Source: Bacteroidales bacterium UBA7574
GTDB taxonomy: Bacteria > Bacteroidota > Bacteroidia > Bacteroidales > Paludibacteraceae
Direction: 5' to 3'
NCBI GenBank assembly: GCA_002479035.1
Contig: DLLA01000103.1
Coordinates: 2,724-11,408, forward strand
Length of the DNA stretch: 8,685 bases
The translations under genes and the position numbers were made by a program. The notes beneath the pieces are model-generated. The model was not told the DNA's origin, did not search any database, and saw only the letters and a list, made by a program, of their open reading frames with translations. Below are positions 1-5,989 of the stretch, piece after piece (the first letter of the stretch is position 1; each line of letters begins with the position of its first letter).

Positions 1-114
1 GTAGCGGGGTGCTCTCCTCGTCTGCGGCCGCTTTGGCACAAACCGTATGACAATGCTACGCACTTGGGAGACATAAAGCGTTTTTAACGAAGTCCAATGC
101 TTTCCCCTTATTGA
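1..114. other. Left-edge region, no supported gene
   Basis: All three forward frames at the left edge are open for only a short distance. Frame 1 stays open from base 1 to a TAA at 85-87, frame 2 begins with a stop codon, and frame 3 ends at a TGA at 46-48. Any of these could be the last residues of a gene whose body lies outside the window, but none carries a recognisable motif. The first 60 bases look more G/C-rich than the A/T-rich repeat tract that follows, which would fit the 3' end of a neighbouring gene. I cannot choose a frame. Confidence 0.3.
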
Positions 115-205
115 GACATATTGGACTCATCCGACCCATTCAACCTATTTTGACCCATTCGGCTTATTTGACCCATAGGACTTATTAGACTTACTGAACT
201 TATCT
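115..205. repeat. Ten tandem degenerate 9-nt repeats
   Basis: The tract divides into consecutive 9-base units of the form GACYYATNN: GACATATTG, GACTCATCC, GACCCATTC, AACCTATTT, then one extra T at 151, GACCCATTC, GGCTTATTT, GACCCATAG, GACTTATTA, GACTTACTG and AACTTATCT. The A at position 2, the C at position 3 and the A-T at positions 6-7 are the most conserved. A weaker, one-base-shifted copy may precede it around 105-113. Degenerate 9-10-nt repeats of this flavour occur between genes in Bacteroidales (general knowledge); their function is unknown to me. A 9-bp period is not a multiple of three codons with a clean reading frame here, and no gene covers it. It may mark the boundary of an accessory segment. 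Confidence 0.8.
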
Positions 206-237
206 TCTTACAAAAGCGAGCACCTATTTTCACAGAT

Positions 238-269
238 ATTGTATAATCCATAAAATTTGCCTAACTTTG
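238..269 (+). promoter_or_regulatory. Bacteroidota-type promoter for the 405-755 gene
   Basis: The -7 element TAACTTTG at 262-269 matches the Bacteroidota consensus TAnnTTTG exactly. A -33 element ATTG (238-241, three of four matches to TTTG) lies 20 bases upstream, which is the expected spacing. Transcription would start near base 275, leaving a leader of about 130 bases before the ATG at 405. That leader contains a 9-base direct repeat, ACAACCAAC at 322-330 and 332-340, two A-runs (around 308-317 and 385-394), and no coding sequence. Confidence 0.65.
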
Positions 270-404
270 CAGCACGAAGTCACGGAGAGCAACTCCACAA
301 ACCAAGCAAAAAAAACAATAAACAACCAACTACAACCAACCTCGCCTACGGCATAACCATATAGCGGCAATTTCGAGGGCTTACAGAAAAAAAAACAGAT
401 TAAC

Positions 405-755
405 ATGAATGACTTGACAATATCAAACATAGAACGACAAAATGTACTCAATAACCGTTTTGCCATAGAGGAGGTTCAAAAGGCTCTCAATGTACAAGGT
501 ATGCTCTTCGAGGGCGAATACCGTTTCACCAAGAAAATGGTAGCGGATTTTTATGGAGTAGAAGAGCGAACCATAGAGAGATGTTTAGAAGAAAATGAAA
601 CAGAATTAAAGTATAACGGATACGTTTTATGTAAAGGTAAGCGGCTGAAAGACTTAAAGTTACAATTTGCTCCCGTCATAAATGTCGGGAGCAAAACTAC
701 CCAACTTGGGTTATTCAACTTCCGCGCTTTTCTCAATATCGGTACTTATGTATGA
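405..755 (+). CDS. DNA-binding protein, amino-terminal fragment (probably truncated)
   Basis: A 116-residue protein whose opening resembles a Bacteroidota family usually annotated simply as DNA-binding protein and, as I recall it, about 300 residues long. Family-like features are the start MNDLTISNIERQNVLNN, a segment around residues 42-62 (FTKKMVADFYGVEERTIERC) that fits a helix-turn-helix, and TQLGLFNFRAFLNIG near the end. In the longer proteins the chain continues past this last motif into a large carboxy-terminal region; here it stops six codons later with no hydrophobic or catalytic domain. The three downstream frames do not obviously restore the missing part, so a deletion or recombination break near 737-755 is more likely than a single frameshift. 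It has its own promoter and lies about 375 bases before the operon on the same strand. Family recognition is from memory and was not searched. It could still be expressed as a short regulator. Confidence 0.6.
   Translation: MNDLTISNIERQNVLNNRFAIEEVQKALNVQGMLFEGEYRFTKKMVADFYGVEERTIERCLEENETELKYNGYVLCKGKRLKDLKLQFAPVINVGSKTTQLGLFNFRAFLNIGTYV
666..695. repeat. Perfect 10-bp inverted repeat inside the 405-755 gene
   Basis: TTTGCTCCCG at 666-675 and CGGGAGCAAA at 686-695 are exact reverse complements separated by 10 bases. CAT/ATG inside the loop could add three more pairs after one mismatch. The stem is G/C-rich in the middle and lies in the coding sequence of the truncated gene. It has T residues before the stem and A residues after it on the forward strand, the reverse of an intrinsic terminator, so it is recorded only as a hairpin-forming repeat. 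Confidence 0.6.
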
Positions 756-1031
756 TGCATATTTAACGTCAGTTGCGCTAATTTGAGCGTATGGATTTAT
801 GTCTAATGTGTGATAATACGGCGTAGCCGTCCGTTCAAAAGAACCTCAGCAATGCCCATTTGTGGTCAATTTCTGATAATTCGTGTTTATTATCTGTTGC
901 GGTTACGATGTTGCCATCTGTTGTTATCTGTTGTTTGGTAGTTGTTGTCAGTTGTTGGTTAAGTGGTAACTTATGTCCGTGCCTCAATAGTGCATTAACG
1001 GTTGATTAACAGCAATTAATGTTTTATCTAT
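756..1031. other. Intergenic region with TCTGTTG microrepeats
   Basis: No gene is supported between the end of the 405-755 gene and the operon promoter. The central part holds three copies of ATCTGTTG (892-899, 916-923, 926-933) followed by several GTTGTTG-like copies up to about 958, giving a T/G-rich, low-complexity strand. A short hairpin, ACGGC-GTA-GCCGT (818-830), lies earlier but lacks a T-run. No tRNA-like or rRNA-like structure was seen. Confidence 0.5.
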
Positions 1032-1038
1032 TTCCTTG

Positions 1039-1060
1039 GCAAATTTGCACACTTGCAAAT
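1039..1060. promoter_or_regulatory. Palindromic candidate operator over the -33 box
   Basis: GCAAATTTGC at 1039-1048 is a perfect 10-bp palindrome containing the -33 TTTG. A further GCAAAT at 1055-1060 pairs with ATTTGC (1043-1048) across a 6-base spacer. The three GCAAAT half-sites therefore overlap the -33 element and the spacer of the operon promoter, where a bound regulator would block or position RNA polymerase. No binding protein can be named, and the small DNA-binding protein at 405-755 and the operon's own proteins are only candidates. Confidence 0.4.
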
Positions 1061-1075
1061 AAATATGTACCTTTG
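1044..1075 (+). promoter_or_regulatory. Bacteroidota-type promoter of the six-gene operon
   Basis: TTTG at 1044-1047 and TACCTTTG at 1068-1075 match the Bacteroidota -33/-7 consensus (TTTG and TAnnTTTG) with no mismatch, separated by 20 bases. Transcription should start around 1080, giving a leader of about 50 bases to the ATG at 1132. Because this is the pattern read by the primary Bacteroidota sigma factor, basal expression probably does not depend on the alternative sigma factor encoded first in the operon. I could not identify a second, ECF-type promoter. Confidence 0.75.
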
Positions 1076-1131
1076 TAGCCGCCAATTATAATAAATCCTC
1101 CACAGGAAATTCGTAAATCGTAAATATCTTT

Positions 1132-1734
1132 ATGCCATCAAAGACAGCTCCCGACATCAACGCCCTGACTGACCGCGAAATCGTCGCGGCACTCTTGCGG
1201 CGCGACCGTGACATCACCGAAGCCTACCTCTACCGCAAATGCTATCCGCTCTTCAAGTATTGTTTCGACCACTACTACACCGACTGCACTTCTTGCACAG
1301 AGTTTATCAACGAAATCTACATCTACCTCATGACCATCAACCCCAAGACATCGCGGTCGTACATGCAGAGTTTCTCGTTCCGCTGTTCGCTCACCCATTG
1401 GCTTAGGATTGTCGCGCAGACCTATTGCCACCAGTTATTCCGGAAAAAAGCGGATATTTTGCAAGAATCTTTGGATGACGGTGATAGATTTTGGAATATT
1501 CAAGACTCTATAGATGTAGAACGCTCCAAGTTCGACCATATTGATGTGAATCGTATCTTGCAGGCGATGCCCAATGCGCGCTACCGCGAACTGATACGGT
1601 TGCGCTATCTGGAAGAACTGGATAACGAATTGGTGGCAAAGATATTAGGATTGTCAATGGATAATTATTACAACAAACATCTGCTGGCAAAACGCCAGTT
1701 CATCACATCGTTAAAGAAGGAGGGATTATTATGA
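1132..1734 (+). CDS. ECF-like sigma-70 family RNA polymerase sigma factor
   Basis: A 200-residue protein with the two-domain layout of extracytoplasmic-function sigma factors. Region 2 spans roughly residues 30-105 (from AYLYRKCYPLFKYCFDHYY to LTHWLRIVAQTYCHQLFRKK), where core-polymerase binding and -10 recognition reside. A linker follows, then region 4 at about 138-195, with ILQAMPNARYRELIRLRYLE leading into a helix-turn-helix at ELDNELVAKILGLSMDNYYN that would read the -35-type element. Length is normal for the class. The ATG at 1132 gives the complete domain set and sits about 50 bases after the predicted transcription start; no clear Shine-Dalgarno is present, as is common in this phylum. 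It is the first gene of the operon and its stop overlaps the next start as ATGA. The next gene is a peptidase-like protein, not the membrane anti-sigma factor often found in this position. Its target promoters are unknown; autoregulation is inferred from position. Confidence 0.88.
   Translation: MPSKTAPDINALTDREIVAALLRRDRDITEAYLYRKCYPLFKYCFDHYYTDCTSCTEFINEIYIYLMTINPKTSRSYMQSFSFRCSLTHWLRIVAQTYCHQLFRKKADILQESLDDGDRFWNIQDSIDVERSKFDHIDVNRILQAMPNARYRELIRLRYLEELDNELVAKILGLSMDNYYNKHLLAKRQFITSLKKEGLL
1718..1723 (+). promoter_or_regulatory. Strong Shine-Dalgarno site for the peptidase-like gene
   Basis: A full AGGAGG lies inside the last codons of the sigma-factor gene, 7 bases before the ATG at 1731. 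A consensus site of this strength is uncommon in Bacteroidota, where initiation mostly relies on A/T-rich unstructured starts. It fixes the start of the downstream gene and suggests that this product is made efficiently relative to its neighbours, whose starts at 4730 and 5986 show no comparable site. Confidence 0.7.
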
Positions 1735-2825
1735 GCCAACTGAAGATTACGCCTGACATTGCTGAACTGATTGGAGCCTACAGGGAAGGCACACCGCTCA
1801 CCCACGACGAGTTGCAACTGGTGCATTCTTTCCTCACCGATTCAGACCTGTATGGTCTGAACATGGATGTTAATCCGACATCGGATATGGTTGATGATTG
1901 TTCCATACCGCCTGTTATGGGGGCGGAGTTGCTGTCAGAAGCCATATTTCCGGATTGCTTGGCTGATAACAATTATTTTGAAGATATGGCTACACATTCT
2001 ATTATCGGAGATGTCACTCCCTGCCCGAACTCAATGGATTTTGAAATTCTCCAGCAGCAAAGTGATACTTGTGCTATCAAGTCGCAGCAAATCATCATGC
2101 ACTCTTTCGGCATTGACATTAACGAGTCTGTCCTTACGGCAGAGGCGGCTGCCAAGGGCTATTACGTACACGGGCATGGCTCTGTCCCTGACAAAGTGGG
2201 CCTGTTGTTGGAAGATCATGGCATTGGTACGCATACCAAGACACATGCCACGGTCTATGATTTGGCTGCCGAACTGGCGCAGGGGCATAAGGTCATCGTG
2301 GGCGTGGATGCTGACGAACTATGGCGTCCTTCTTTTATCAACGACCTCTTTGGTGAGCAAGCCAACCACGCCCTGTTGGTCACGGGTATTGATACTTCCA
2401 ATCCGTTGGACGTGCGCGTTATTGTCACCGACCCTGGTACAGGTGAAGTGGCTCGCTCCTACCCCATAAGCCAATTCATAGACGCATGGCACGATTCTTC
2501 TTGCTTGATGATTGCTACAGACGAAGCACCGCAAATCTCTTATGGCGGGGTGCTCACCAATCCCGAGATGGTAAACTTCGATTATGTACAAGGGCATATC
2601 CCCTATGTGGGCAATATCCCGTATGACACGTTCACTGGCATTATGGTGCCGCATTTTGACGAGTATTTCGACCACCACCTTGTGGATTTGCACTCCGACT
2701 TGGATTACCAACATCTTTTTGACAATATGGACGACATCTACGACCGTTTCGATAATCATTTTGCGCTGAACGATATGGGCGATTCGGATGTGGATATTGA
2801 CGCAATGTTTAACCTCTTTTGCTAA
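1731..2825 (+). CDS. Intracellular C39-like (papain-fold) cysteine peptidase with acidic tail
   Basis: A 364-residue soluble protein with no signal peptide or membrane segment. Residues about 103-265 have the layout of a C39-like peptidase: a glutamine cluster (108-110) suited to the oxyanion hole, Cys114 in QQQSDTCAIKSQQIIMHSFG, His213 in ANHALLVTGID, and Asp234 in VIVTDPGTGE, giving a Cys-His-Asp triad in the expected order and spacing. Residues 1-100 form an unrecognised, acidic amino-terminal extension, and residues 305-364 are very rich in Asp and His. C39 domains usually trim double-glycine leaders inside ABC exporters; no exporter is present here, so an intracellular substrate is more likely. 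The gene overlaps the sigma-factor stop as ATGA and has its own strong ribosome-binding site, which decides the start. It may cleave one of its operon partners, control the sigma factor, or be a toxic effector; these are inferences. Peptidase assignment rests on motif order only. Confidence 0.75.
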   Translation: MSQLKITPDIAELIGAYREGTPLTHDELQLVHSFLTDSDLYGLNMDVNPTSDMVDDCSIPPVMGAELLSEAIFPDCLADNNYFEDMATHSIIGDVTPCPNSMDFEILQQQSDTCAIKSQQIIMHSFGIDINESVLTAEAAAKGYYVHGHGSVPDKVGLLLEDHGIGTHTKTHATVYDLAAELAQGHKVIVGVDADELWRPSFINDLFGEQANHALLVTGIDTSNPLDVRVIVTDPGTGEVARSYPISQFIDAWHDSSCLMIATDEAPQISYGGVLTNPEMVNFDYVQGHIPYVGNIPYDTFTGIMVPHFDEYFDHHLVDLHSDLDYQHLFDNMDDIYDRFDNHFALNDMGDSDVDIDAMFNLFC

Positions 2826-2834
2826 CTCGGGACG

Positions 2835-4733
2835 ATGAACAAACCGGAATTAGAACAGCAAATACAGAACATACGTAGTCTTCTTCAGGATACGTATGCA
2901 CGCATATCCGATGTGCACAACCAATACATCCCCACTCCTGATGTGTCGGTTCGTAGCGCGGGGAATCTTATCAATCGGGAGCAATACGATGTCGTGGTGT
3001 GTGGCGAAGTGAAGAAAGGCAAATCGTCTTTTATCAACGCCCTGATGGGTGACAATATTCTGCCAACCAATACGCAAGTCGCCACTTCGCAGGTGTTCCG
3101 CATTATCAATAGCAATACCGAAGAGTACTATCTGGTTTTTACTGATGGTGAGCGCCAGCGTATCAGCAAGACGGAGTTGTCCAAGTATGGTTCGCAGGTG
3201 GACGCAGACCTATATGGTGAACCGGTCTTTCGCCACCACCAACTGGACTATATCGAAGTCCGGCACCCGATTCCGGCTTTGCCCCAATCGGTTGCTCTCG
3301 TAGATACCCCGGGGATAGGTGCCTTATATGCTGCTCACGAACAAATCACCCGCAACTATCTGTCAAATGCGTCAGCCGTCATTTTTATTCTCGACCCTAA
3401 GAATCCTATTGTAACCAAAGAACGCGAATTCATCGAGAGTGCCTTGCAGCAGACCAAACAGATTATGTTTGTCATGACCAAGGCAGACAACTACGATGAG
3501 GGCGTTATTGCCACCATGATTAGTCGCGATGAGGAGATTCTCTCGCCTTATGCTCGGCAGACGGCAATGGGGCGTATTTCTATCCAACCGGTGTCGAGTA
3601 CGTTGCTCTTCGATGCAACGAAAGACAAAGACGACCTCCTGTTGGAGATGAGCCGGTTCGAGGAAATCAAAGATACACTCCTGCGTATGATTTACAACAC
3701 TGTGGGCTTTGGCGTCAGTGCCACGGTCTATAATGCGTTCAATCTGTACAATACCCGCGTAGTGCAGGCATTGCAGGAATTGCACACATCTGCTTCTTCG
3801 CAGCAGGATGTTGCCAAGCAGTTAGCGGCTAAGAAATTGGCGAAGCAGCAGGAGTTTGCACAAGAGTGGGGAACGAATGGCGCAAAACTGCGTGACATAC
3901 AGGACCGTGTCAAGGAACAGGTGCGTTCGCTGGAGAATGAAGCCCGTGCACTGTTCATCCAGAATCATCCTGTCTTCAAGAGCATGTCTTCCGAGATAGA
4001 GAATCTGTCAAGTTCCGAGGACGCTGAGCGTCTGTCTCGCAGCATATCTTCACGTCTCATCGACTCGTATGGCAAGGCTTGGAAAGACCTCATGGCGAAT
4101 TGTGAGAATCAGGTCGAAGGCGTACTGATTGAGTACAATGCACACTTGAGTGGTGTGGATACAGGCAACTCCGACTTTGCTGTGGATACTTTCCGCCAAA
4201 AGGAGCGCACCCTGACAGACCGTTTATCGGCAGGCAGAAATAGTTATTTCACCGGTGCATTTGTCACATCCCTGTTCGCCATTCCTATGGCTATCGTGGC
4301 TGCCCCTCTCACGGCGGGTATTGCGGCACTCGGTCTGTTGCTGGGTATTGGCTCGGGCATAGCCACCAAACGCGATACGGAACTGAAACGATGGAAGCAG
4401 AATCTCAAAGAACATCTTCTCAAATGCTATTCGCAGATATACGACAATTTCTTGGTAAAAACCACCCATGGCAAGACGCAACTGCAATCAGCCGAAGAAA
4501 AAATTATGGAGCAGAGTATGTCCGCTGTCCGTCTTATCTACGAGCAACATAAAAGCAACTTGGACAATCAACTTCGCCTGTTGGAGGAGCAGGCACAGGC
4601 AGATGATGCCGCTCGTCGGGAAAAACAACAAGAGATAGAAACCGTCCAAAAGCAATGGAAACCGGTTTTTGACAATCTTACCAAGGCACGGACGCTTTTA
4701 ACCCAAATGGAACAACAACGCAAGTTATTATGA
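2835..4733 (+). CDS. Dynamin-like GTPase with membrane-insertion segment
   Basis: A 632-residue large GTPase. The amino-terminal G domain shows G1 GEVKKGKSS (57-65), a G2-type switch threonine region at LPTNTQVATS (76-85), G3 DTPG (157-160) and G4 TKAD (215-218), all intact, so GTP binding and hydrolysis are expected. A long, mostly helical stalk follows, with a coiled-coil-prone stretch at about 310-375. Residues about 471-511 form a strongly hydrophobic, Gly/Ala-rich segment that could be two short membrane helices or a membrane-dipping paddle, as in bacterial dynamin-like proteins. The tail (about 550-632) is again coiled-coil-like and rich in Gln, Glu and Lys. Members of this family remodel or tether membranes through GTP-driven oligomers. 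The gene starts 9 bases after the peptidase-like gene, behind a weak GGGACG, and its stop overlaps the Hsp70-like start as ATGA. The second dynamin of the operon lacks the hydrophobic segment, which suggests a membrane-bound/soluble pair. Confidence 0.9.
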   Translation: MNKPELEQQIQNIRSLLQDTYARISDVHNQYIPTPDVSVRSAGNLINREQYDVVVCGEVKKGKSSFINALMGDNILPTNTQVATSQVFRIINSNTEEYYLVFTDGERQRISKTELSKYGSQVDADLYGEPVFRHHQLDYIEVRHPIPALPQSVALVDTPGIGALYAAHEQITRNYLSNASAVIFILDPKNPIVTKEREFIESALQQTKQIMFVMTKADNYDEGVIATMISRDEEILSPYARQTAMGRISIQPVSSTLLFDATKDKDDLLLEMSRFEEIKDTLLRMIYNTVGFGVSATVYNAFNLYNTRVVQALQELHTSASSQQDVAKQLAAKKLAKQQEFAQEWGTNGAKLRDIQDRVKEQVRSLENEARALFIQNHPVFKSMSSEIENLSSSEDAERLSRSISSRLIDSYGKAWKDLMANCENQVEGVLIEYNAHLSGVDTGNSDFAVDTFRQKERTLTDRLSAGRNSYFTGAFVTSLFAIPMAIVAAPLTAGIAALGLLLGIGSGIATKRDTELKRWKQNLKEHLLKCYSQIYDNFLVKTTHGKTQLQSAEEKIMEQSMSAVRLIYEQHKSNLDNQLRLLEEQAQADDAARREKQQEIETVQKQWKPVFDNLTKARTLLTQMEQQRKLL

Positions 4734-5989
4734 GTGTAACGATAAGCATAGATTTTGGTACGAGTTTCTGCTCCGCCTCGTGGCTCAATCCTGCTACGGG
4801 CAAACCGGAAGCAGTGCGTTTCCGCGAATCGGGTAGCGAGAAAATGCCATCCGTAGTGGCTTTCACTAAATCAGATAAAGTCATTGTTGGCGATGCGCCT
4901 TATCTGGCATTGGAGGATGCTGCCACGGCAGACGAAGAAGAACGAAGGTTGGTTCAAGAGAATACCATTACCGGTGTTAAGACCCGTATGCGGCAGGGGA
5001 ACAAATACCTGCGCCCTGGCAAGACTTACGGAGACGACGAGATTATCTCATTTATCCTTCGGAAAATCAAAGAGCAGGTGCAGGAATCGTGTCGTTTGGA
5101 CGGAAACATAGAGCAAGTGATATTGACGCACCCCGTTGTATTCGAGGAATGGAAGAAAGATTGTCTCAGGCATGCAGCCGCATTGGCGGGATTCAAAAAG
5201 GTGAAGTTGCTCGAGGAACCTGTTTCGGCAGCATTGTTTGCCATCAAGTCGGGAGTCATTCCCGCTTCGTGCAAGGGACTGTTGGTCTATGATTTTGGCG
5301 CAGGCACTTTCGATGTGGCGTATGTCAAAATCGAAAACGATGGCGATATTCACCTTCCGTTGTCACCGCAGGGGGATAGTAATTGCGGTGGTGATGATAT
5401 AGATTTGGCACTCTATCGCGATTGGGAGAAATATGTATATGCCACCAAGGGCAAGCATATCACTTCCGACCCCGAGGAGGTGGACTTGGCATTTCTCTAT
5501 CGGTGCCGCCGCCAGAAAGAGCAGTTGAGTCGCGGGCAGATGGCAGATTACATCAGTGCCTACATCCCTGGAGTCGGCAATGTGCGCCGCGAGTTTTCTG
5601 AAGCGGATTTCAATCGTATTATTGAACCTTGGATAAACAAGACGATTGGCAAGGCACAGCAGGTGTTCAAAGATATACAAGCCAATCACCTGCCTCTTGA
5701 CTATGCCATACTGATTGGTGGCAGTTCCCGCCTTCCTATGGTGCAGACCGAGATGGAGAGTCTGCTGGGTAGCGGTGTCAAAGTGGTAACGACAGGGGCG
5801 TTGGATGTTGCTGTCGCCGTGGGTGCGATGTACTCCGTAGGGGTCACTGTCAAGAAAGCCGACCTTCCCGCTCCTCCCTTAAAAGCAGAGCAGACTAAGC
5901 ATTTCTGCATCTATTGTGGCAAGCCCATCTTGTCCAATGAGAAGTTTTGCATGAATTGCGGCAAACCCAATTTTTCGTATCGACCATGA
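4730..5989 (+). CDS. Hsp70-type ATPase domain fused to a zinc ribbon
   Basis: A 419-residue actin/Hsp70-fold protein. Nucleotide-binding signatures are in order: phosphate-1 loop IDFGTSFCSASW (7-18, with Asp8), Lys84 in TGVKTRM in the area of the catalytic lysine of DnaK, LEEPVSAAL (161-169), matching NEPTAAAL of DnaK, phosphate-2 loop VYDFGAGTFDVAYV (186-199), and adenosine motif ILIGGSSRLP (327-336). The ATPase should therefore be active. After about residue 375 a DnaK would carry a peptide-binding domain and lid; here there is only a short Pro-rich linker and a CX2C-X10-CX2C zinc ribbon (Cys393, Cys396, Cys407, Cys410). It thus cannot hold clients in the DnaK manner and more likely acts as an ATP-dependent switch or scaffold. 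It lies between the two dynamin genes with ATGA overlaps at both ends, and a GrpE-like protein is encoded at the operon's end, a natural exchange factor for it. No DnaJ-like gene is seen. Confidence 0.9.
   Translation: MSVTISIDFGTSFCSASWLNPATGKPEAVRFRESGSEKMPSVVAFTKSDKVIVGDAPYLALEDAATADEEERRLVQENTITGVKTRMRQGNKYLRPGKTYGDDEIISFILRKIKEQVQESCRLDGNIEQVILTHPVVFEEWKKDCLRHAAALAGFKKVKLLEEPVSAALFAIKSGVIPASCKGLLVYDFGAGTFDVAYVKIENDGDIHLPLSPQGDSNCGGDDIDLALYRDWEKYVYATKGKHITSDPEEVDLAFLYRCRRQKEQLSRGQMADYISAYIPGVGNVRREFSEADFNRIIEPWINKTIGKAQQVFKDIQANHLPLDYAILIGGSSRLPMVQTEMESLLGSGVKVVTTGALDVAVAVGAMYSVGVTVKKADLPAPPLKAEQTKHFCIYCGKPILSNEKFCMNCGKPNFSYRP

Noticed and set aside
340..378. Possible riboswitch or structured leader formed by CCTCG and CGAGG in the 5' leader of the 405-755 gene
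   Set aside because: Only one 5-bp stem can be drawn and no known riboswitch core is visible.
230..466. Reverse-strand frame with a hydrophobic stretch as a small membrane protein
   Set aside because: It runs through the forward promoter, leader and start of the 405-755 gene; its Phe-rich character comes from complementing A-runs.
818..830. Short hairpin ACGGC-GTA-GCCGT as a terminator of the 405-755 gene
   Set aside because: The stem is only 5 bp and no T-run follows on either strand.
1867..2469. Forward open frame of 200 codons inside the peptidase-like gene
   Set aside because: It is an out-of-frame shadow with Trp-, Leu- and Arg-rich low-quality sequence, while the overlapping frame has a full Cys-His-Asp motif set.
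5947..5988. TTG start adding 13 residues to the second dynamin
   Set aside because: The ATG at 5986 overlaps the preceding stop as ATGA, matching the other junctions, and the extra residues are read from the zinc-ribbon codons in another frame.
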